A program made the translations under genes and the position numbers. From UBA7672 sp963718145 (GTDB taxonomy: Bacteria > Pseudomonadota > Alphaproteobacteria > Caulobacterales > Hyphomonadaceae), in contig CAVQYJ010000012.1 of the NCBI GenBank assembly GCA_963718145.1, forward strand, positions 310,001 through 374,000: a DNA stretch of 64,000 nucleotides. The letters are read 5' to 3'. A model generated the notes under the pieces. The model ran no database searches. It saw nothing but the letters and a program-made list of their open reading frames with translations, and had not been told where the DNA came from. Each line of letters opens with the position of its first letter. Within the stretch, counting starts at the first letter, position 1. Positions 8,417-17,291 of this stretch are shown one piece after another.

Positions 8417-8953
8417 TTAGAGCGGCCACTTCTCGACGCGGCAGATTTGGGGGGTCATGAATCCCATCAGCGGGTTCATCGCCATGATCATTGCGCCCAT
8501 GAAGTTGGGCTTGCCGGTTTCGACGACGGCCTTGAGGTTGTCGGTAATGAAGGAGCCGCTGGCGACCATCTTGCCGGTCTTGGTAGCTGGATCGACGAGA
8601 GTCGTGAGCGTCAGCTCCGTGCCGCCCGGCACTTCCTTCAGGTCATAGGTGGTGAAGGCGGGCTCTTCGCCGATGATTTGCGTGAACGACATGGTGTGAG
8701 AGTAGCGATAAGGCGGATTGAACTCCTTCACCTCACCGAAGACGATGGCGGTTTTTCGGTTCTTCGAGACCATGCGCATCTTGTGGCCGGGCTTGAGACC
8801 CTCTTTGGTCTCGCAGACCGCGCCGAAGATGAAGGGCAGCACCTCGTCGGTCTTTACCAGCGTGTTCCACACCGTTTCGATGGGCGCATTGATGGTGACC
8901 TTCCACATGAACTTTTCGGGCTTTGCTATGGAAGCGGGATTGTCCGTGGTCAC
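8417..8953 (-). CDS. SRPBCC (AHSA1-like) ligand-binding protein
   Basis: This 178-aa START/Bet v1-like domain protein has the typical opening MWKVTINAPIETVWNTLV, a central VSKNRKTAIVFGEV strand and a long C-terminal helix. AHSA1-type proteins paired with ArsR regulators usually bind small hydrophobic ligands, and the role is mostly unknown. It begins at a GTG at 8953 that overlaps the stop codon of the regulator gene by four bases, so translation is coupled and the two form an operon. Confidence 0.85.
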   Translation of the reverse strand: MTTDNPASIAKPEKFMWKVTINAPIETVWNTLVKTDEVLPFIFGAVCETKEGLKPGHKMRMVSKNRKTAIVFGEVKEFNPPYRYSHTMSFTQIIGEEPAFTTYDLKEVPGGTELTLTTLVDPATKTGKMVASGSFITDNLKAVVETGKPNFMGAMIMAMNPLMGFMTPQICRVEKWPL

Positions 8954-9306
8954 TTGTCGCGTTCCTTCCTTGCTTTCGCAGCGGCAGCCTCGGCCGCGTA
9001 CTTGATGCCGGTGAGTTTCTTCGCCCAGTGGCCGGAGTAGTCGTCGAGCCAGCGGTCATTGATCATCTGGATGGGAGCGGCGTTGAGCCAGAGCCGACGC
9101 GTTCGCCCGTCCTTCTCCGAAACTATGAGGCCTGCTCGCTCCAGCACTGTGAGGTGGTTCATGATGGCGATGCGCGATGTGTCGAACTCGTTCGCCACCT
9201 GCCCCACGCCGATGCCGGGTCGCGCCTTGAGCACGTCCATGATTTTCCGCCGATGCTCGTGGGCAAGGGCATGGAAGACCTGGCTCATTTCGTCTTCGGT
9301 ATTCAT
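8950..9306 (-). CDS. ArsR-family winged-helix transcriptional regulator
   Basis: This 118-aa regulator has an ArsR HTH: MSQVFHALAHEHRRKIMDVL (helix 1-2), VGQVANEFDTSRIAIMNHLT (recognition region) and LERAGLIVSEKDGRTRRLWL (wing). No cysteine metal site is visible, so it is more like the ArsR proteins that control SRPBCC partners than metal sensors. It is the first gene of a two-gene operon with the overlapping SRPBCC gene. A perfect palindrome spans its transcription start and start codon (9305-9316), suggesting self-repression; the message is predicted to lack a leader. Confidence 0.9.
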   Translation of the reverse strand: MNTEDEMSQVFHALAHEHRRKIMDVLKARPGIGVGQVANEFDTSRIAIMNHLTVLERAGLIVSEKDGRTRRLWLNAAPIQMINDRWLDDYSGHWAKKLTGIKYAAEAAAAKARKERDK

Positions 9307-9342
9307 GTAATTACATCATAACATATTGAGTCCCGAGTTCAA
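9305..9342 (-). promoter_or_regulatory. Promoter with palindromic operator for the ArsR/SRPBCC operon
   Basis: On the minus strand TTGAAC (9342-9337) and TATGAT (9320-9315), spaced by 16 bases, make a good sigma-70 promoter. Transcription should start within a few bases of the ATG at 9306, so there is no room for a ribosome site. The perfect 12-bp palindrome ATGTAATTACAT (9305-9316) covers the end of the -10 box through the start codon, the right place for autorepression. Confidence 0.65.
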
Positions 9343-9476
9343 GCCGTGCTTGCGACCGCCTGCTGACATCCCCCTGTCAGCATTCTGGCAGTGGGACGGT
9401 TGCGGGGCGGGGGCCGACGGCCATATTCGGGGATCGCGGCGACAAAGATTGGGTGGCAGGGCAGACAGCGGGTGAT

Positions 9477-9491
9477 GTTCCGCTTATGTTC
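9477..9491 (+). promoter_or_regulatory. LexA (SOS) box upstream of uvrA
   Basis: GTTC-CGCTTAT-GTTC matches the alphaproteobacterial LexA operator GTTC-N7-GTTC exactly and lies 71 bases before the uvrA start, as expected for damage-inducible excision repair. Confidence 0.85.
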
Positions 9492-9562
9492 TTGTCGCGG
9501 CAATCGACTCGCCGCATCCCGATCTGCAAGCATAGGCCAAAATACCAACTCCCCGGGTCAGC

Positions 9563-12355
9563 ATGTCATCCGAGCCTAACGCCATCCGCGTGCGCGGCGC
9601 GCGCGAGCACAATCTGAAGAACATCGACGTGGATATTCCGCGGAACGAGCTGGTGGTGATCACCGGCCTGTCGGGCTCGGGAAAATCCTCGCTGGCGTTC
9701 GACACGATCTATGCCGAGGGCCAGCGCCGCTATGTGGAGTCACTGTCGGCCTATGCGCGGCAGTTCCTCGAGCTGATGCAGAAGCCGGACGTCGAGCGCA
9801 TCGACGGCCTGTCGCCCGCGATCTCGATCGAACAGAAGACGACCTCGCGCAATCCGCGCTCGACGGTCGGCACCGTGACGGAAGTCTATGACTACATGCG
9901 GCTGCTCTGGGCGCGCGTCGGCATTCCGTACTCGCCGGCGACCGGCCTGCCGATCGAGGCGCAAACCGTCTCGCAGATGGTCGACAAGGCCATGGCGCTG
10001 GGCGAGGGCGCCAAGTTCTACCTGCTGGCGCCGATGATCCGCGGGCGGAAGGGCGAATACCGCAAGGAGTTCGCCGAGCTGCTGAAGCGCGGCTTTGCGC
10101 GGGTGAAAGTTGATGGCGAGTACCACGACCTGGAAGATCCGCCCAAGCTGGACAAGAAGCTGAAGCACGACATCGACGTCGTCGTGGACCGCATCGTCAT
10201 CAAGACGGGGCTGGAACAGCGCCTGGCCGAGAGCTTCGAGGCGGCGCTGGGTCTTGCTGACGGCATAGCGGTGGCCGAGTTCGTCGAGAAGGAAGGCTCG
10301 GGCAAGGAGCCGAAGCGGATGACGTTCTCCGCCAAGTTCGCATGTCCTGTGTCCGGCTTCACCATTCCAGAGATCGAGCCGCGATTGTTCTCGTTCAACA
10401 ACCCATTCGGCGCATGCCCGGCATGTGATGGCCTGGGCGAGCAACTCAAGGTCGACCCGGCGCTGGTCGTGCCGGAAACGGACCGCAGCCTGAACGATGG
10501 CGCGATTGCGCCGTGGGGCAAGTCCAACTCGCCGCTGCAGGAACAGACGCTGCAGGCGCTGGCCAAGAAGTACAAGTTCTCGCTGGATGTGGCGTGGTCG
10601 AAGCTGCCAGAGAAAGTGCGCGACCTCATCCTGTTCGGCACGGGCGAGGACGAGGTGGACTTCGTCTTCAATGACGGCATGCGGAAGTACGAAGTCACCA
10701 AGCCGTTCGAGGGTGTGGTCGGGAATCTGGAGCGGCGCTTTCGCGAGACGGACAGCCAGTGGATGCGCGAGGAGATCGGGCGTTACCAGTCGGCGGCGCC
10801 CTGCCCGACCTGCAAGGGCGAGCGACTGAGGCCGGAAGCGCTTAGCGTCAAGGTGAGCGGCGAGACGATCTCGTTTGCGTCCGCGCTTTCCATCCGGGCC
10901 GCGCGCGACTGGTTCGACGGACTGTCGAAGAAGCTGACCAAGAAGCAGAACGAGATTGCGGTTCGGATCCTCAAGGAGATCCGCGACCGGCTGCAGTTTC
11001 TGAACGATGTCGGTCTCGACTATCTGACGCTGGCGCGCGCCTCCGGAACGCTATCGGGCGGCGAGAGCCAGCGCATCCGCCTCGCCTCGCAGATCGGCTC
11101 GGGGCTTTCGGGCGTGCTCTACGTGCTCGACGAGCCTTCGATCGGGCTGCACCAGCGCGACAACGAACGGCTGCTGGAAACGCTGCGGCGTCTGCGCGAT
11201 CTCGGCAACTCGGTCATCGTAGTCGAGCACGACGAAGACGCCATCCTGCAGGCGGACCATGTGATCGACATGGGGCCGCGCGCCGGCGTGCTTGGCGGTG
11301 AAGTCATCGCCCAGGGCAAGACCGAAGACCTGATGGCGAATCCGAACTCCATCACGGGCAAGTATCTCTCCGGCGAGGAAGAGATCGCCATCCCGGAGCG
11401 CCGACGCTGGACCGACAAGAAGAAGTCCGTGAAGGTCATCGGCGCGACGGGCAACAACCTCAAGAACGTGACGGCGGAAATCCCGCTCGGGGTGCTGACG
11501 TGCGTGACGGGCGTGTCGGGCGGGGGCAAGTCCACGCTGGTGATCGAGACGCTCTACAAAGCGTTGGCGCGGCGGCTGAACGGGGCGAGCGATTCGCCGG
11601 CAGCGCACGACAAGATCGAGGGCATCGAGCATCTCGACAAGATCATCGACATCGACCAGAGCCCGATCGGCCGCACGCCGCGCTCCAACCCCGCCACCTA
11701 CACCGGCGCATTCGGGCCGATCCGCGACTGGTATACGGGGCTTCCGGAGAGCAAGGCGCGCGGCTACCAGGCGGGGCGCTTCTCGTTCAACGTGAAGGGC
11801 GGGCGCTGCGAGGCGTGCCAGGGCGACGGCGTCGTCAAGATCGAGATGCACTTCCTGCCGGACGTCTATGTGACGTGCGATGTGTGCAAGGGAAAGCGGT
11901 ACAACCGCGAAACCCTGGAAGTGCACTACAAGGGCAAGTCGATCGCGGACGTGCTTGACCTGACAGTGGAGGAGGCCCGCGTCTTCTTCGGCGCGGTGCC
12001 TGGCATCCGCGGCAAGATGGAAACGCTGGCGCGCGTCGGCCTCGGCTATGTGAAGGTCGGCCAGCAGGCGACGACGCTTTCGGGCGGTGAGGCGCAGCGG
12101 GTGAAGCTGGCTAAGGAACTATCGAAGCGCGCCACGGGCCGCACGATGTATATTCTCGACGAGCCGACGACAGGCCTGCATTTCGACGATGTAAAGGCGC
12201 TGCTGGAGGTGCTGCAGGAGCTGGTGGACAACGGCAACACGGTGGTTGTGATCGAGCACAATCTCGACGTCATCAAGACCGCTGACTGGATCATCGACCT
12301 GGGCCCAGACGGAGGCGATGGCGGCGGCGAGGTTGTCGCCGTGGGCATCGCCTGA
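9563..12355 (+). CDS. uvrA: Excinuclease ABC subunit A (C-terminal tail frameshifted)
   Basis: UvrA dimerises and finds DNA damage, then loads UvrB for nucleotide excision repair. Both ABC ATPase modules are present: Walker A GLSGSGKSS and GVSGGGKST, two LSGGE signatures, two LDEP Walker B motifs, and zinc-finger cysteines (CPVSGF, CPACDGLG, CEACQGDG, CDVCKG). The frame stops at 12355 after VVAVGIA. One base to the side the text continues SPEDVAKNKKSWTGKFL, the normal UvrA ending, so an extra base near 12347 has shifted the frame. A second change near 12475 would return it to the original frame and a TAG at 12503. If restored, the protein would be 980 aa. Confidence 0.95.
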   Translation: MSSEPNAIRVRGAREHNLKNIDVDIPRNELVVITGLSGSGKSSLAFDTIYAEGQRRYVESLSAYARQFLELMQKPDVERIDGLSPAISIEQKTTSRNPRSTVGTVTEVYDYMRLLWARVGIPYSPATGLPIEAQTVSQMVDKAMALGEGAKFYLLAPMIRGRKGEYRKEFAELLKRGFARVKVDGEYHDLEDPPKLDKKLKHDIDVVVDRIVIKTGLEQRLAESFEAALGLADGIAVAEFVEKEGSGKEPKRMTFSAKFACPVSGFTIPEIEPRLFSFNNPFGACPACDGLGEQLKVDPALVVPETDRSLNDGAIAPWGKSNSPLQEQTLQALAKKYKFSLDVAWSKLPEKVRDLILFGTGEDEVDFVFNDGMRKYEVTKPFEGVVGNLERRFRETDSQWMREEIGRYQSAAPCPTCKGERLRPEALSVKVSGETISFASALSIRAARDWFDGLSKKLTKKQNEIAVRILKEIRDRLQFLNDVGLDYLTLARASGTLSGGESQRIRLASQIGSGLSGVLYVLDEPSIGLHQRDNERLLETLRRLRDLGNSVIVVEHDEDAILQADHVIDMGPRAGVLGGEVIAQGKTEDLMANPNSITGKYLSGEEEIAIPERRRWTDKKKSVKVIGATGNNLKNVTAEIPLGVLTCVTGVSGGGKSTLVIETLYKALARRLNGASDSPAAHDKIEGIEHLDKIIDIDQSPIGRTPRSNPATYTGAFGPIRDWYTGLPESKARGYQAGRFSFNVKGGRCEACQGDGVVKIEMHFLPDVYVTCDVCKGKRYNRETLEVHYKGKSIADVLDLTVEEARVFFGAVPGIRGKMETLARVGLGYVKVGQQATTLSGGEAQRVKLAKELSKRATGRTMYILDEPTTGLHFDDVKALLEVLQELVDNGNTVVVIEHNLDVIKTADWIIDLGPDGGDGGGEVVAVGIA

Positions 12356-12513
12356 GGATGTCGCAAAGAACAAGAAGAGCTGGACCGGCAAGTTCCTGGT
12401 CCAGACCTTTGCGCGGCAGGAGGAGCGCCGGGCGCGGCAAAGGAACAAGCCCAAGGCTGCGGCGAAGCCCACCAAGCAAAGAAGACGGCTCAGGCGGCGG
12501 AGTAGCGCAACCC

Positions 12514-13353
12514 TTACTTCGCCACGAAGTCCGTCGGGCGCAGGCCCTTGTAGAGCTGGGCGCCAAGGGCTGCAGGCGGAACGCTGCCGAAAACGGCGAC
12601 GAGGTAGACCAGCATCTCGCGGATGGCGACCGAAATGGCAGTGGCCGGGAAGAGACCGCCGAGGATGGACGACACGATCGTCGTGGCGAAATAGGCGGGC
12701 AGCGCCGTGAGGATCACAGCGGCGAGCACGCGAAGGACATTGCCCTTCGACCAGCTCCAGGTCTGGAAGAACACCATCTTGCGCTCGCCGATCGTGGCTG
12801 CGTTGACCATCACCAGCCGCGCGGAAACCACGACCAGAACCAGAACGCCAACGAGCCCGATAATCGCCACCAGAGACCCGGCTGGGCTCGACATGGCTTC
12901 GGCGAGAAAGCGGTTGGCGCCTTCTGGATCGGTCTGGGGATTGGGAATCTGCTCGATACCGCCGGCATGGTTCACCATCACCACACCCAGCAGGACCAGA
13001 TAGAGCGCGACCGGCGGAGCGACAACCAGAGTCATGGCGGCCAGCACGCCAAACAACCGCATTTCGTCTTCGCCAAAAGCCAGACCTGTGGGCGCCATGT
13101 ACTCGCTGCGAACAGCTTTGCGGAGCACGGCGGCTGAAAAGAAAAGACCGGCCACCGTGGTGACCGCAAAGGTGCGCAGGTCGCCCGCCGATCCCGCCCC
13201 AAGCGCTACCGGCAAGACCCCGCAGACCACTGCAACGATCAGCGCCGCGGGCGCAAGCTGCCGCCCGTTCTGGAGAAGAAACCGCCACGACTGGACGGCG
13301 CACTCGACAATCGGAACCTTGCCGGCGGGGATTTCGGAACGCGGGGCGGTCAT
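12514..13353 (-). CDS. Multi-pass membrane protein of unknown function
   Basis: This 279-aa protein has about five to six hydrophobic helices (for example APAALIVAVVCGVLPVAL, LAAMTLVVAPPVALYLVLLG, LVAIIGLVGVLVLVVVSARL and VLAAVILTALPAYFATTIV). The central motif GERKMVFFQTWSWSKGNVLRV resembles predicted inner-membrane proteins of alphaproteobacteria with a GlpM-like repetitive fold, but I cannot name a family with confidence. It converges on uvrA, ending eight bases past the restored uvrA stop, and diverges from trmFO with a 70-base gap that must hold both promoters. Confidence 0.7.
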   Translation of the reverse strand: MTAPRSEIPAGKVPIVECAVQSWRFLLQNGRQLAPAALIVAVVCGVLPVALGAGSAGDLRTFAVTTVAGLFFSAAVLRKAVRSEYMAPTGLAFGEDEMRLFGVLAAMTLVVAPPVALYLVLLGVVMVNHAGGIEQIPNPQTDPEGANRFLAEAMSSPAGSLVAIIGLVGVLVLVVVSARLVMVNAATIGERKMVFFQTWSWSKGNVLRVLAAVILTALPAYFATTIVSSILGGLFPATAISVAIREMLVYLVAVFGSVPPAALGAQLYKGLRPTDFVAK

Positions 13354-13423
13354 CTCAGCTCCTGAACAGTGTGGGACCTAGTTCACTGGCGCACGCACCG
13401 CAACCCGTCCTATATCTCGGCCC

Positions 13424-14845
13424 ATGACGATCGAGCCCATTCACATCATCGGCGGCGGCATGGCGGGGTCCGAGGCGGCCTGGCAGGCGGCCAATCTGGG
13501 CGTACCCGTGGTGCTGCACGAAATGCGTCCAGTGCGCGGGACGGATGCGCACCATACGGATGGTCTGGCGGAACTGGTGTGCTCGAACTCGTTCCGGTCG
13601 GACGACTGGGAGCACAACGCGGTCGGCCTGCTGCACGAAGAGATGCGGCGCGCAGGCGGGCTGATCATCGCCATGGGCGACAAGCACAAGGTGCCGGCGG
13701 GCAGCGCGCTCGCGGTGGATCGCGATGGCTTCTCCGCCGACGTGACGGCGAAGTTGAAAGCGCATCCACTTGTGACCATCGAGCGCGGCGAAGTCGATGG
13801 CTGGCCGCCCGCGTCGTGGAGCAGCGTGATCATCGCAACGGGTCCACTGACGTCGGACAACCTGGCGAAGGCGATCCTCGCAAAGACAGGAGAGGACTCG
13901 CTCGCCTTCTTCGATGCGATCGCACCGATCGTGCATGTTGAGTCCGTCGATATGGGCAAGGCGTGGAAGCAGTCGCGCTATGACAAACCCGGGCCTGGAG
14001 GCGACGGCGCCGAGGCATACATCAACTGCCCGATGGATCGCGATCAGTACGAGGCGTTCATCGCCGCACTGCTGGAGGCGCCGAAGACCGAGTTCAAGGA
14101 ATGGGAAGGCACGCCCTATTTCGAGGGCTGCCTGCCGATCGAGGTGATGGCGGAGCGCGGGCCTGAAACTCTGAGATTTGGCCCGATGAAGCCGGTCGGC
14201 CTGACCAATCCGCATACGCCCGGCGTCAAGGCGTGGGCCGTGGTGCAGCTTCGGCAGGACAACAGGCTGGGCACGTTGTGGAACATGGTCGGTTTCCAGA
14301 CCAAGCTGAAGCACGGGGCGCAACAGGATATCTTCCGCAGGATCCCGGGGCTGGAGAATGCGCAGTTTGCGCGCCTCGGAGGCATTCACCGCAACACCTT
14401 CATCAACTCGCCGCTGCTGCTGGACGAGCAACTGCGGCTGAGGGTGGATGCGCGCGTGCGGTTCGCGGGACAGGTGACGGGCGTGGAGGGCTATGTGGAG
14501 AGCGCGGCGATGGGGCTCGTGGCCGGGCGCATGGCGGCGGCGGAGCGGTTGGGGCAGCGGGTCGAGGCGCCGCCGGGCACGACGGCGCTGGGCGCGCTGG
14601 TGAACCATATCACGGGCGGCCACATGGCCGAGGCGCAAGACAAAAGCTCCGCGCGGACCTTCCAGCCGATGAATGTGAACTACGGCCTCTTCCCCGACAT
14701 CGGCGAGATCGATCTTCGCGGACCGGACGGCAAGCGGCTGAAGGGCGCGGACAAAGGCCGTGCACGGAAGCGGGAGATGTCGCTCAGGGCGCTGCGCGAC
14801 GTCGAGGTGTGGCTGAGAGGGCATCCGGCCCAGGCGATGGCTTAG
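13424..14845 (+). CDS. trmFO: Methylenetetrahydrofolate--tRNA-(uracil-5-)-methyltransferase TrmFO
   Basis: TrmFO makes ribothymidine at position 54 of tRNA, using methylene-tetrahydrofolate as carbon donor and FAD/NAD(P)H as reductant. The FAD-binding loop IHIIGGGMAGSEAAW opens the protein. LVCSNSFRSDD, with the conserved cysteine, follows. FEGCLPIEVMAERG and RFGPMKPVGL are family signatures, and the end keeps NHITGG and FQPMNVNYGLFP. At 473 aa it is full length. It was formerly called Gid. The start at 13424 directly precedes the FAD motif. Confidence 0.96.
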   Translation: MTIEPIHIIGGGMAGSEAAWQAANLGVPVVLHEMRPVRGTDAHHTDGLAELVCSNSFRSDDWEHNAVGLLHEEMRRAGGLIIAMGDKHKVPAGSALAVDRDGFSADVTAKLKAHPLVTIERGEVDGWPPASWSSVIIATGPLTSDNLAKAILAKTGEDSLAFFDAIAPIVHVESVDMGKAWKQSRYDKPGPGGDGAEAYINCPMDRDQYEAFIAALLEAPKTEFKEWEGTPYFEGCLPIEVMAERGPETLRFGPMKPVGLTNPHTPGVKAWAVVQLRQDNRLGTLWNMVGFQTKLKHGAQQDIFRRIPGLENAQFARLGGIHRNTFINSPLLLDEQLRLRVDARVRFAGQVTGVEGYVESAAMGLVAGRMAAAERLGQRVEAPPGTTALGALVNHITGGHMAEAQDKSSARTFQPMNVNYGLFPDIGEIDLRGPDGKRLKGADKGRARKREMSLRALRDVEVWLRGHPAQAMA

Positions 14846-14853
14846 CACAAGGG

Positions 14854-15600
14854 CTACAGGCCAGGGTCCTGTCCCTTCAGCAACTTTGCAAACTTCTCTT
14901 GGCCGCCCATCTTGTTGATCGCCGCATCTATTTCCTTTTCTACGCCGAACTGCTTCGAGTTGCTGGTGATGCCCCAGACGGCGCGGAAGAGGATGAGCGC
15001 AAAGACGCCGATCATTGGCTGGCCCAGCAGGAACAGGGCGGCGGCGCCAGCGAAGATACCGAAATGCAGGATGACGATCCGGCTGTAGGGCGCGAACATC
15101 TCCACCATAGGGCTGGTGGTCTTCCACTCGCCCTTGATCACGAACTCCCAGAGGAACACCAGAACCTGGAACGCCGCGACAATGCCGATCATCCAGTCGA
15201 CGTGCAGGCCGCTGCGCATGCTGAACGCGAACATGCCGAACACATCCATCATCGGCGCCAAGCCGATGGCAGCTGGACTGTCGGACATGGCGGCGAACAC
15301 GATCAGGAACGTGCCGTGCACGAGGCAGAACAAGCCGTAGTGGAAGACGAAGAAGACCGAGAGCCCGGCCCCTGCGAGGAAACCACCGCCGCCGAAGGCG
15401 GCGCCTGACATCACGAGTCGCGGCACGGTCATCACGCCAGCCACCACGTTCTCCATCCAGTACAGCATCACCAGCGCAACCGCATTCCAGCCCCAGGCGA
15501 TCACGCCATAGATCGGCAGAAGGTCGACGAGGAGCCCAAGCAGCACCAGCGGGTGCGACAGGGCGCGAAGCCAATAGGCTGGATTGAGCAGCTTGTTCAC
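14854..15600 (-). CDS. DUF6498-like membrane protein
   Basis: This 248-aa integral membrane protein has six or more hydrophobic helices (LVLLGLLVDLLPIYGVIAWG, AGLSVFFVFHYGLFCLVHG, IVILHFGIFAGAAALFLLG) and an early YWMENVV motif, seen in the DUF6498 family of uncharacterised membrane proteins. The C-terminal 40 residues are charged and cytoplasmic. I prefer the GTG at 15600, giving VNKLLNPAYWLRAL, because the longer ATG at 15660 adds a poorly hydrophobic leader without a ribosome site. It converges on trmFO with eight bases between the stops. Confidence 0.65.
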   Translation of the reverse strand: MNKLLNPAYWLRALSHPLVLLGLLVDLLPIYGVIAWGWNAVALVMLYWMENVVAGVMTVPRLVMSGAAFGGGGFLAGAGLSVFFVFHYGLFCLVHGTFLIVFAAMSDSPAAIGLAPMMDVFGMFAFSMRSGLHVDWMIGIVAAFQVLVFLWEFVIKGEWKTTSPMVEMFAPYSRIVILHFGIFAGAAALFLLGQPMIGVFALILFRAVWGITSNSKQFGVEKEIDAAINKMGGQEKFAKLLKGQDPGL

Positions 15601-15722
15601 GCAGCGTCCCCGGAGAGTGATTCCCCGAACACACCAGAGCGCGTATGCACGGAAATGCAAAGGCCAGAGTATACAGATGAAGCTCGACCGCCCTTCCAGA
15701 CGGCGCGCCGACAGCCGAGGTA

Positions 15723-16454
15723 TCAGAGCCTGCGCGTCAGCATTGCAAGGAAGATGCGCCAGCGCTTCGAGAACGGCGAACGACCTTCCCCGTGTGGGCC
15801 ATAGGCGACGCCATGAACAATGGCGGGCCAGAACTGCGACGGCAGCTCGTGCGAGGCGACCCTGGCGATGACCCAGCGGTCGTGCGTGTCGGGCATGTCG
15901 GCAAGATTGGCCAGATGCGCCTCGCCCATCCGCGTGAGCGCGTCGAGCTGGCCCGGGGTCGCCCCGCCGTCGAGAGCGAGTCCCGCGAGGCGGGTGAGCG
16001 CGGCCTCGGCGGCCAGATGTCGGGCCTCGTGGTCGTCGTCCTGTCTGTGTCCGCCGGCGTGGAGATGATCGTCGACGATGTCGTCGAAGCGATCGATCAG
16101 CTCCTGGATCGGAGCGATCAGGTCGGCCCGGCCGGCCAGCGCGCGGGCAAGCTCCTCGGAGAGATCGTGACGCCGGACGGCGCCTTCACCGGCAAGATAA
16201 GCGGCAATCTGATCGATCGTCTCCCGCCACCACTGGATGCGGATCTTGCCGAGCATGGCCTCTTTCGCCTGCACCGCCCTGGCAAGTTCCAGATGCAGCA
16301 GGTAAAGCGCCACCAGCCGTTTGCGGCCTTCTGCATAGGCATAACGGGTCGCCAGCCAGCGCGCTTCGTCCGTCCGCTTGAGGCGGGCGTCAAATTCGCC
16401 GTCGCCGGACAAGGGCGTGCTTGCCAGATTTCCTGTATTGGCCGTATCGCTCAT
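15723..16454 (-). CDS. Squalene/phytoene synthase-like protein (NDUFAF6-like)
   Basis: This 243-aa protein belongs to the trans-isoprenyl diphosphate synthase fold. RYAYAEGRKRLVALYLLHLELA and GKIRIQWWRETID match the helices around the active site of the family, but the second aspartate-rich motif is weak (DRFDDIVDD is present, the later DVEEDR type is not). It is not part of a carotenoid or hopanoid cluster, so it more likely resembles the NDUFAF6 branch, which in mitochondria helps assemble respiratory complex I, than a true squalene synthase. It runs divergently from the superoxide dismutase gene. Confidence 0.7.
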   Translation of the reverse strand: MSDTANTGNLASTPLSGDGEFDARLKRTDEARWLATRYAYAEGRKRLVALYLLHLELARAVQAKEAMLGKIRIQWWRETIDQIAAYLAGEGAVRRHDLSEELARALAGRADLIAPIQELIDRFDDIVDDHLHAGGHRQDDDHEARHLAAEAALTRLAGLALDGGATPGQLDALTRMGEAHLANLADMPDTHDRWVIARVASHELPSQFWPAIVHGVAYGPHGEGRSPFSKRWRIFLAMLTRRL

Positions 16455-16528
16455 GGGTTCAAAAGATGGTCCGCGGCCCTATTTCAGTGCCAGCATGGCC
16501 GACAAAGATTGAAGAGAGAGGGTATTCC

Positions 16529-17131
16529 ATGGCTTTCACGCTTCCCGCCCTGCCATATGCACGCAATGCGCTGGCGCCGCACATTTCCGAGAACACGCTG
16601 AATTTCCACTATGGCAAGCACCATCAGGCCTATGTGGACAACCTGAACAAGCTTGTGGCCGGCACCCCGCTCGAAAACCAGCCGCTTGAGGAAGTCGTCA
16701 AGCAGAGCTGGTCGGAAAAGAAGATGCCGGTGTTCAACAATTCCGGCCAGGTATGGAACCACACCTTCTACTGGCACTCCATGAAGCCCAAGGGCGGCGG
16801 TCAGCCGACCGGCGCCGTAGCGCAGAAGATCAAGGACGCATTCGGTGACTATGAAGGCTTCAAGAAGGCCTTTGCCGAGGCCGGCGCGACCCAGTTCGGA
16901 TCGGGCTGGGCCTGGCTGGTGCTGAACAACGGCAAACTGGAAGTGCGCAAGTCCGGCAATGCCGAGACGCCGCTGACCGACAAGGGCGTCACGCCGCTGA
17001 TCACCATGGATGTGTGGGAGCACGCCTACTATCTCGACTTCCAGAATGCCCGTCCGAAATACATCGACACGTTCCTGAACGAGCTGGTGAATTGGGATTT
17101 CGCTAACCAGAACCTGTCCGACGCGAAATAG
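16529..17131 (+). CDS. sodB: Iron superoxide dismutase
   Basis: This 200-aa enzyme disproportionates superoxide to oxygen and hydrogen peroxide in the cytoplasm. The four metal ligands are His27, His78, Asp161 and His165 (NFHYGKHH, VWNHTFYW, DVWEHAYY). Gln74 in NNSGQVWNH, in the second sphere, is the Fe-type arrangement, whereas Mn-type enzymes carry the glutamine later. The start at 16529 gives the usual MAFTLPALPY opening and is preceded by GAGAGAGGG. An upstream in-frame ATG at 16421 would add 36 unrelated residues. Confidence 0.95.
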   Translation: MAFTLPALPYARNALAPHISENTLNFHYGKHHQAYVDNLNKLVAGTPLENQPLEEVVKQSWSEKKMPVFNNSGQVWNHTFYWHSMKPKGGGQPTGAVAQKIKDAFGDYEGFKKAFAEAGATQFGSGWAWLVLNNGKLEVRKSGNAETPLTDKGVTPLITMDVWEHAYYLDFQNARPKYIDTFLNELVNWDFANQNLSDAK

Positions 17132-17145
17132 GGCCGCAGCCGAGT

Positions 17146-17157
17146 ATCCACGTGGAT
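17146..17157. promoter_or_regulatory. Perfect 12-bp palindrome ATCCACGTGGAT
   Basis: The palindrome lies 14 bases past the sodB stop and 134 bases before the EAL gene. It may be a protein-binding site for the downstream gene; its position does not prove any role. Confidence 0.3.
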
Positions 17158-17291
17158 GTGAATTCAGCAGTCCGGAACCGCCGGTCGCGCAGTTTGCTTA
17201 GCGCGGGTTAGCTGTTTTGTGAGAGTCTTGTGGCGTAGTTTGCTCCAGTGGATCCGGCTCCTGCCGGGACAGTCGGGTAGGTTACGCCGCA

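Noticed and set aside
13355..15634. A 759-codon minus-strand frame across trmFO
   Set aside because: It is antisense to trmFO and lacks any protein motif.
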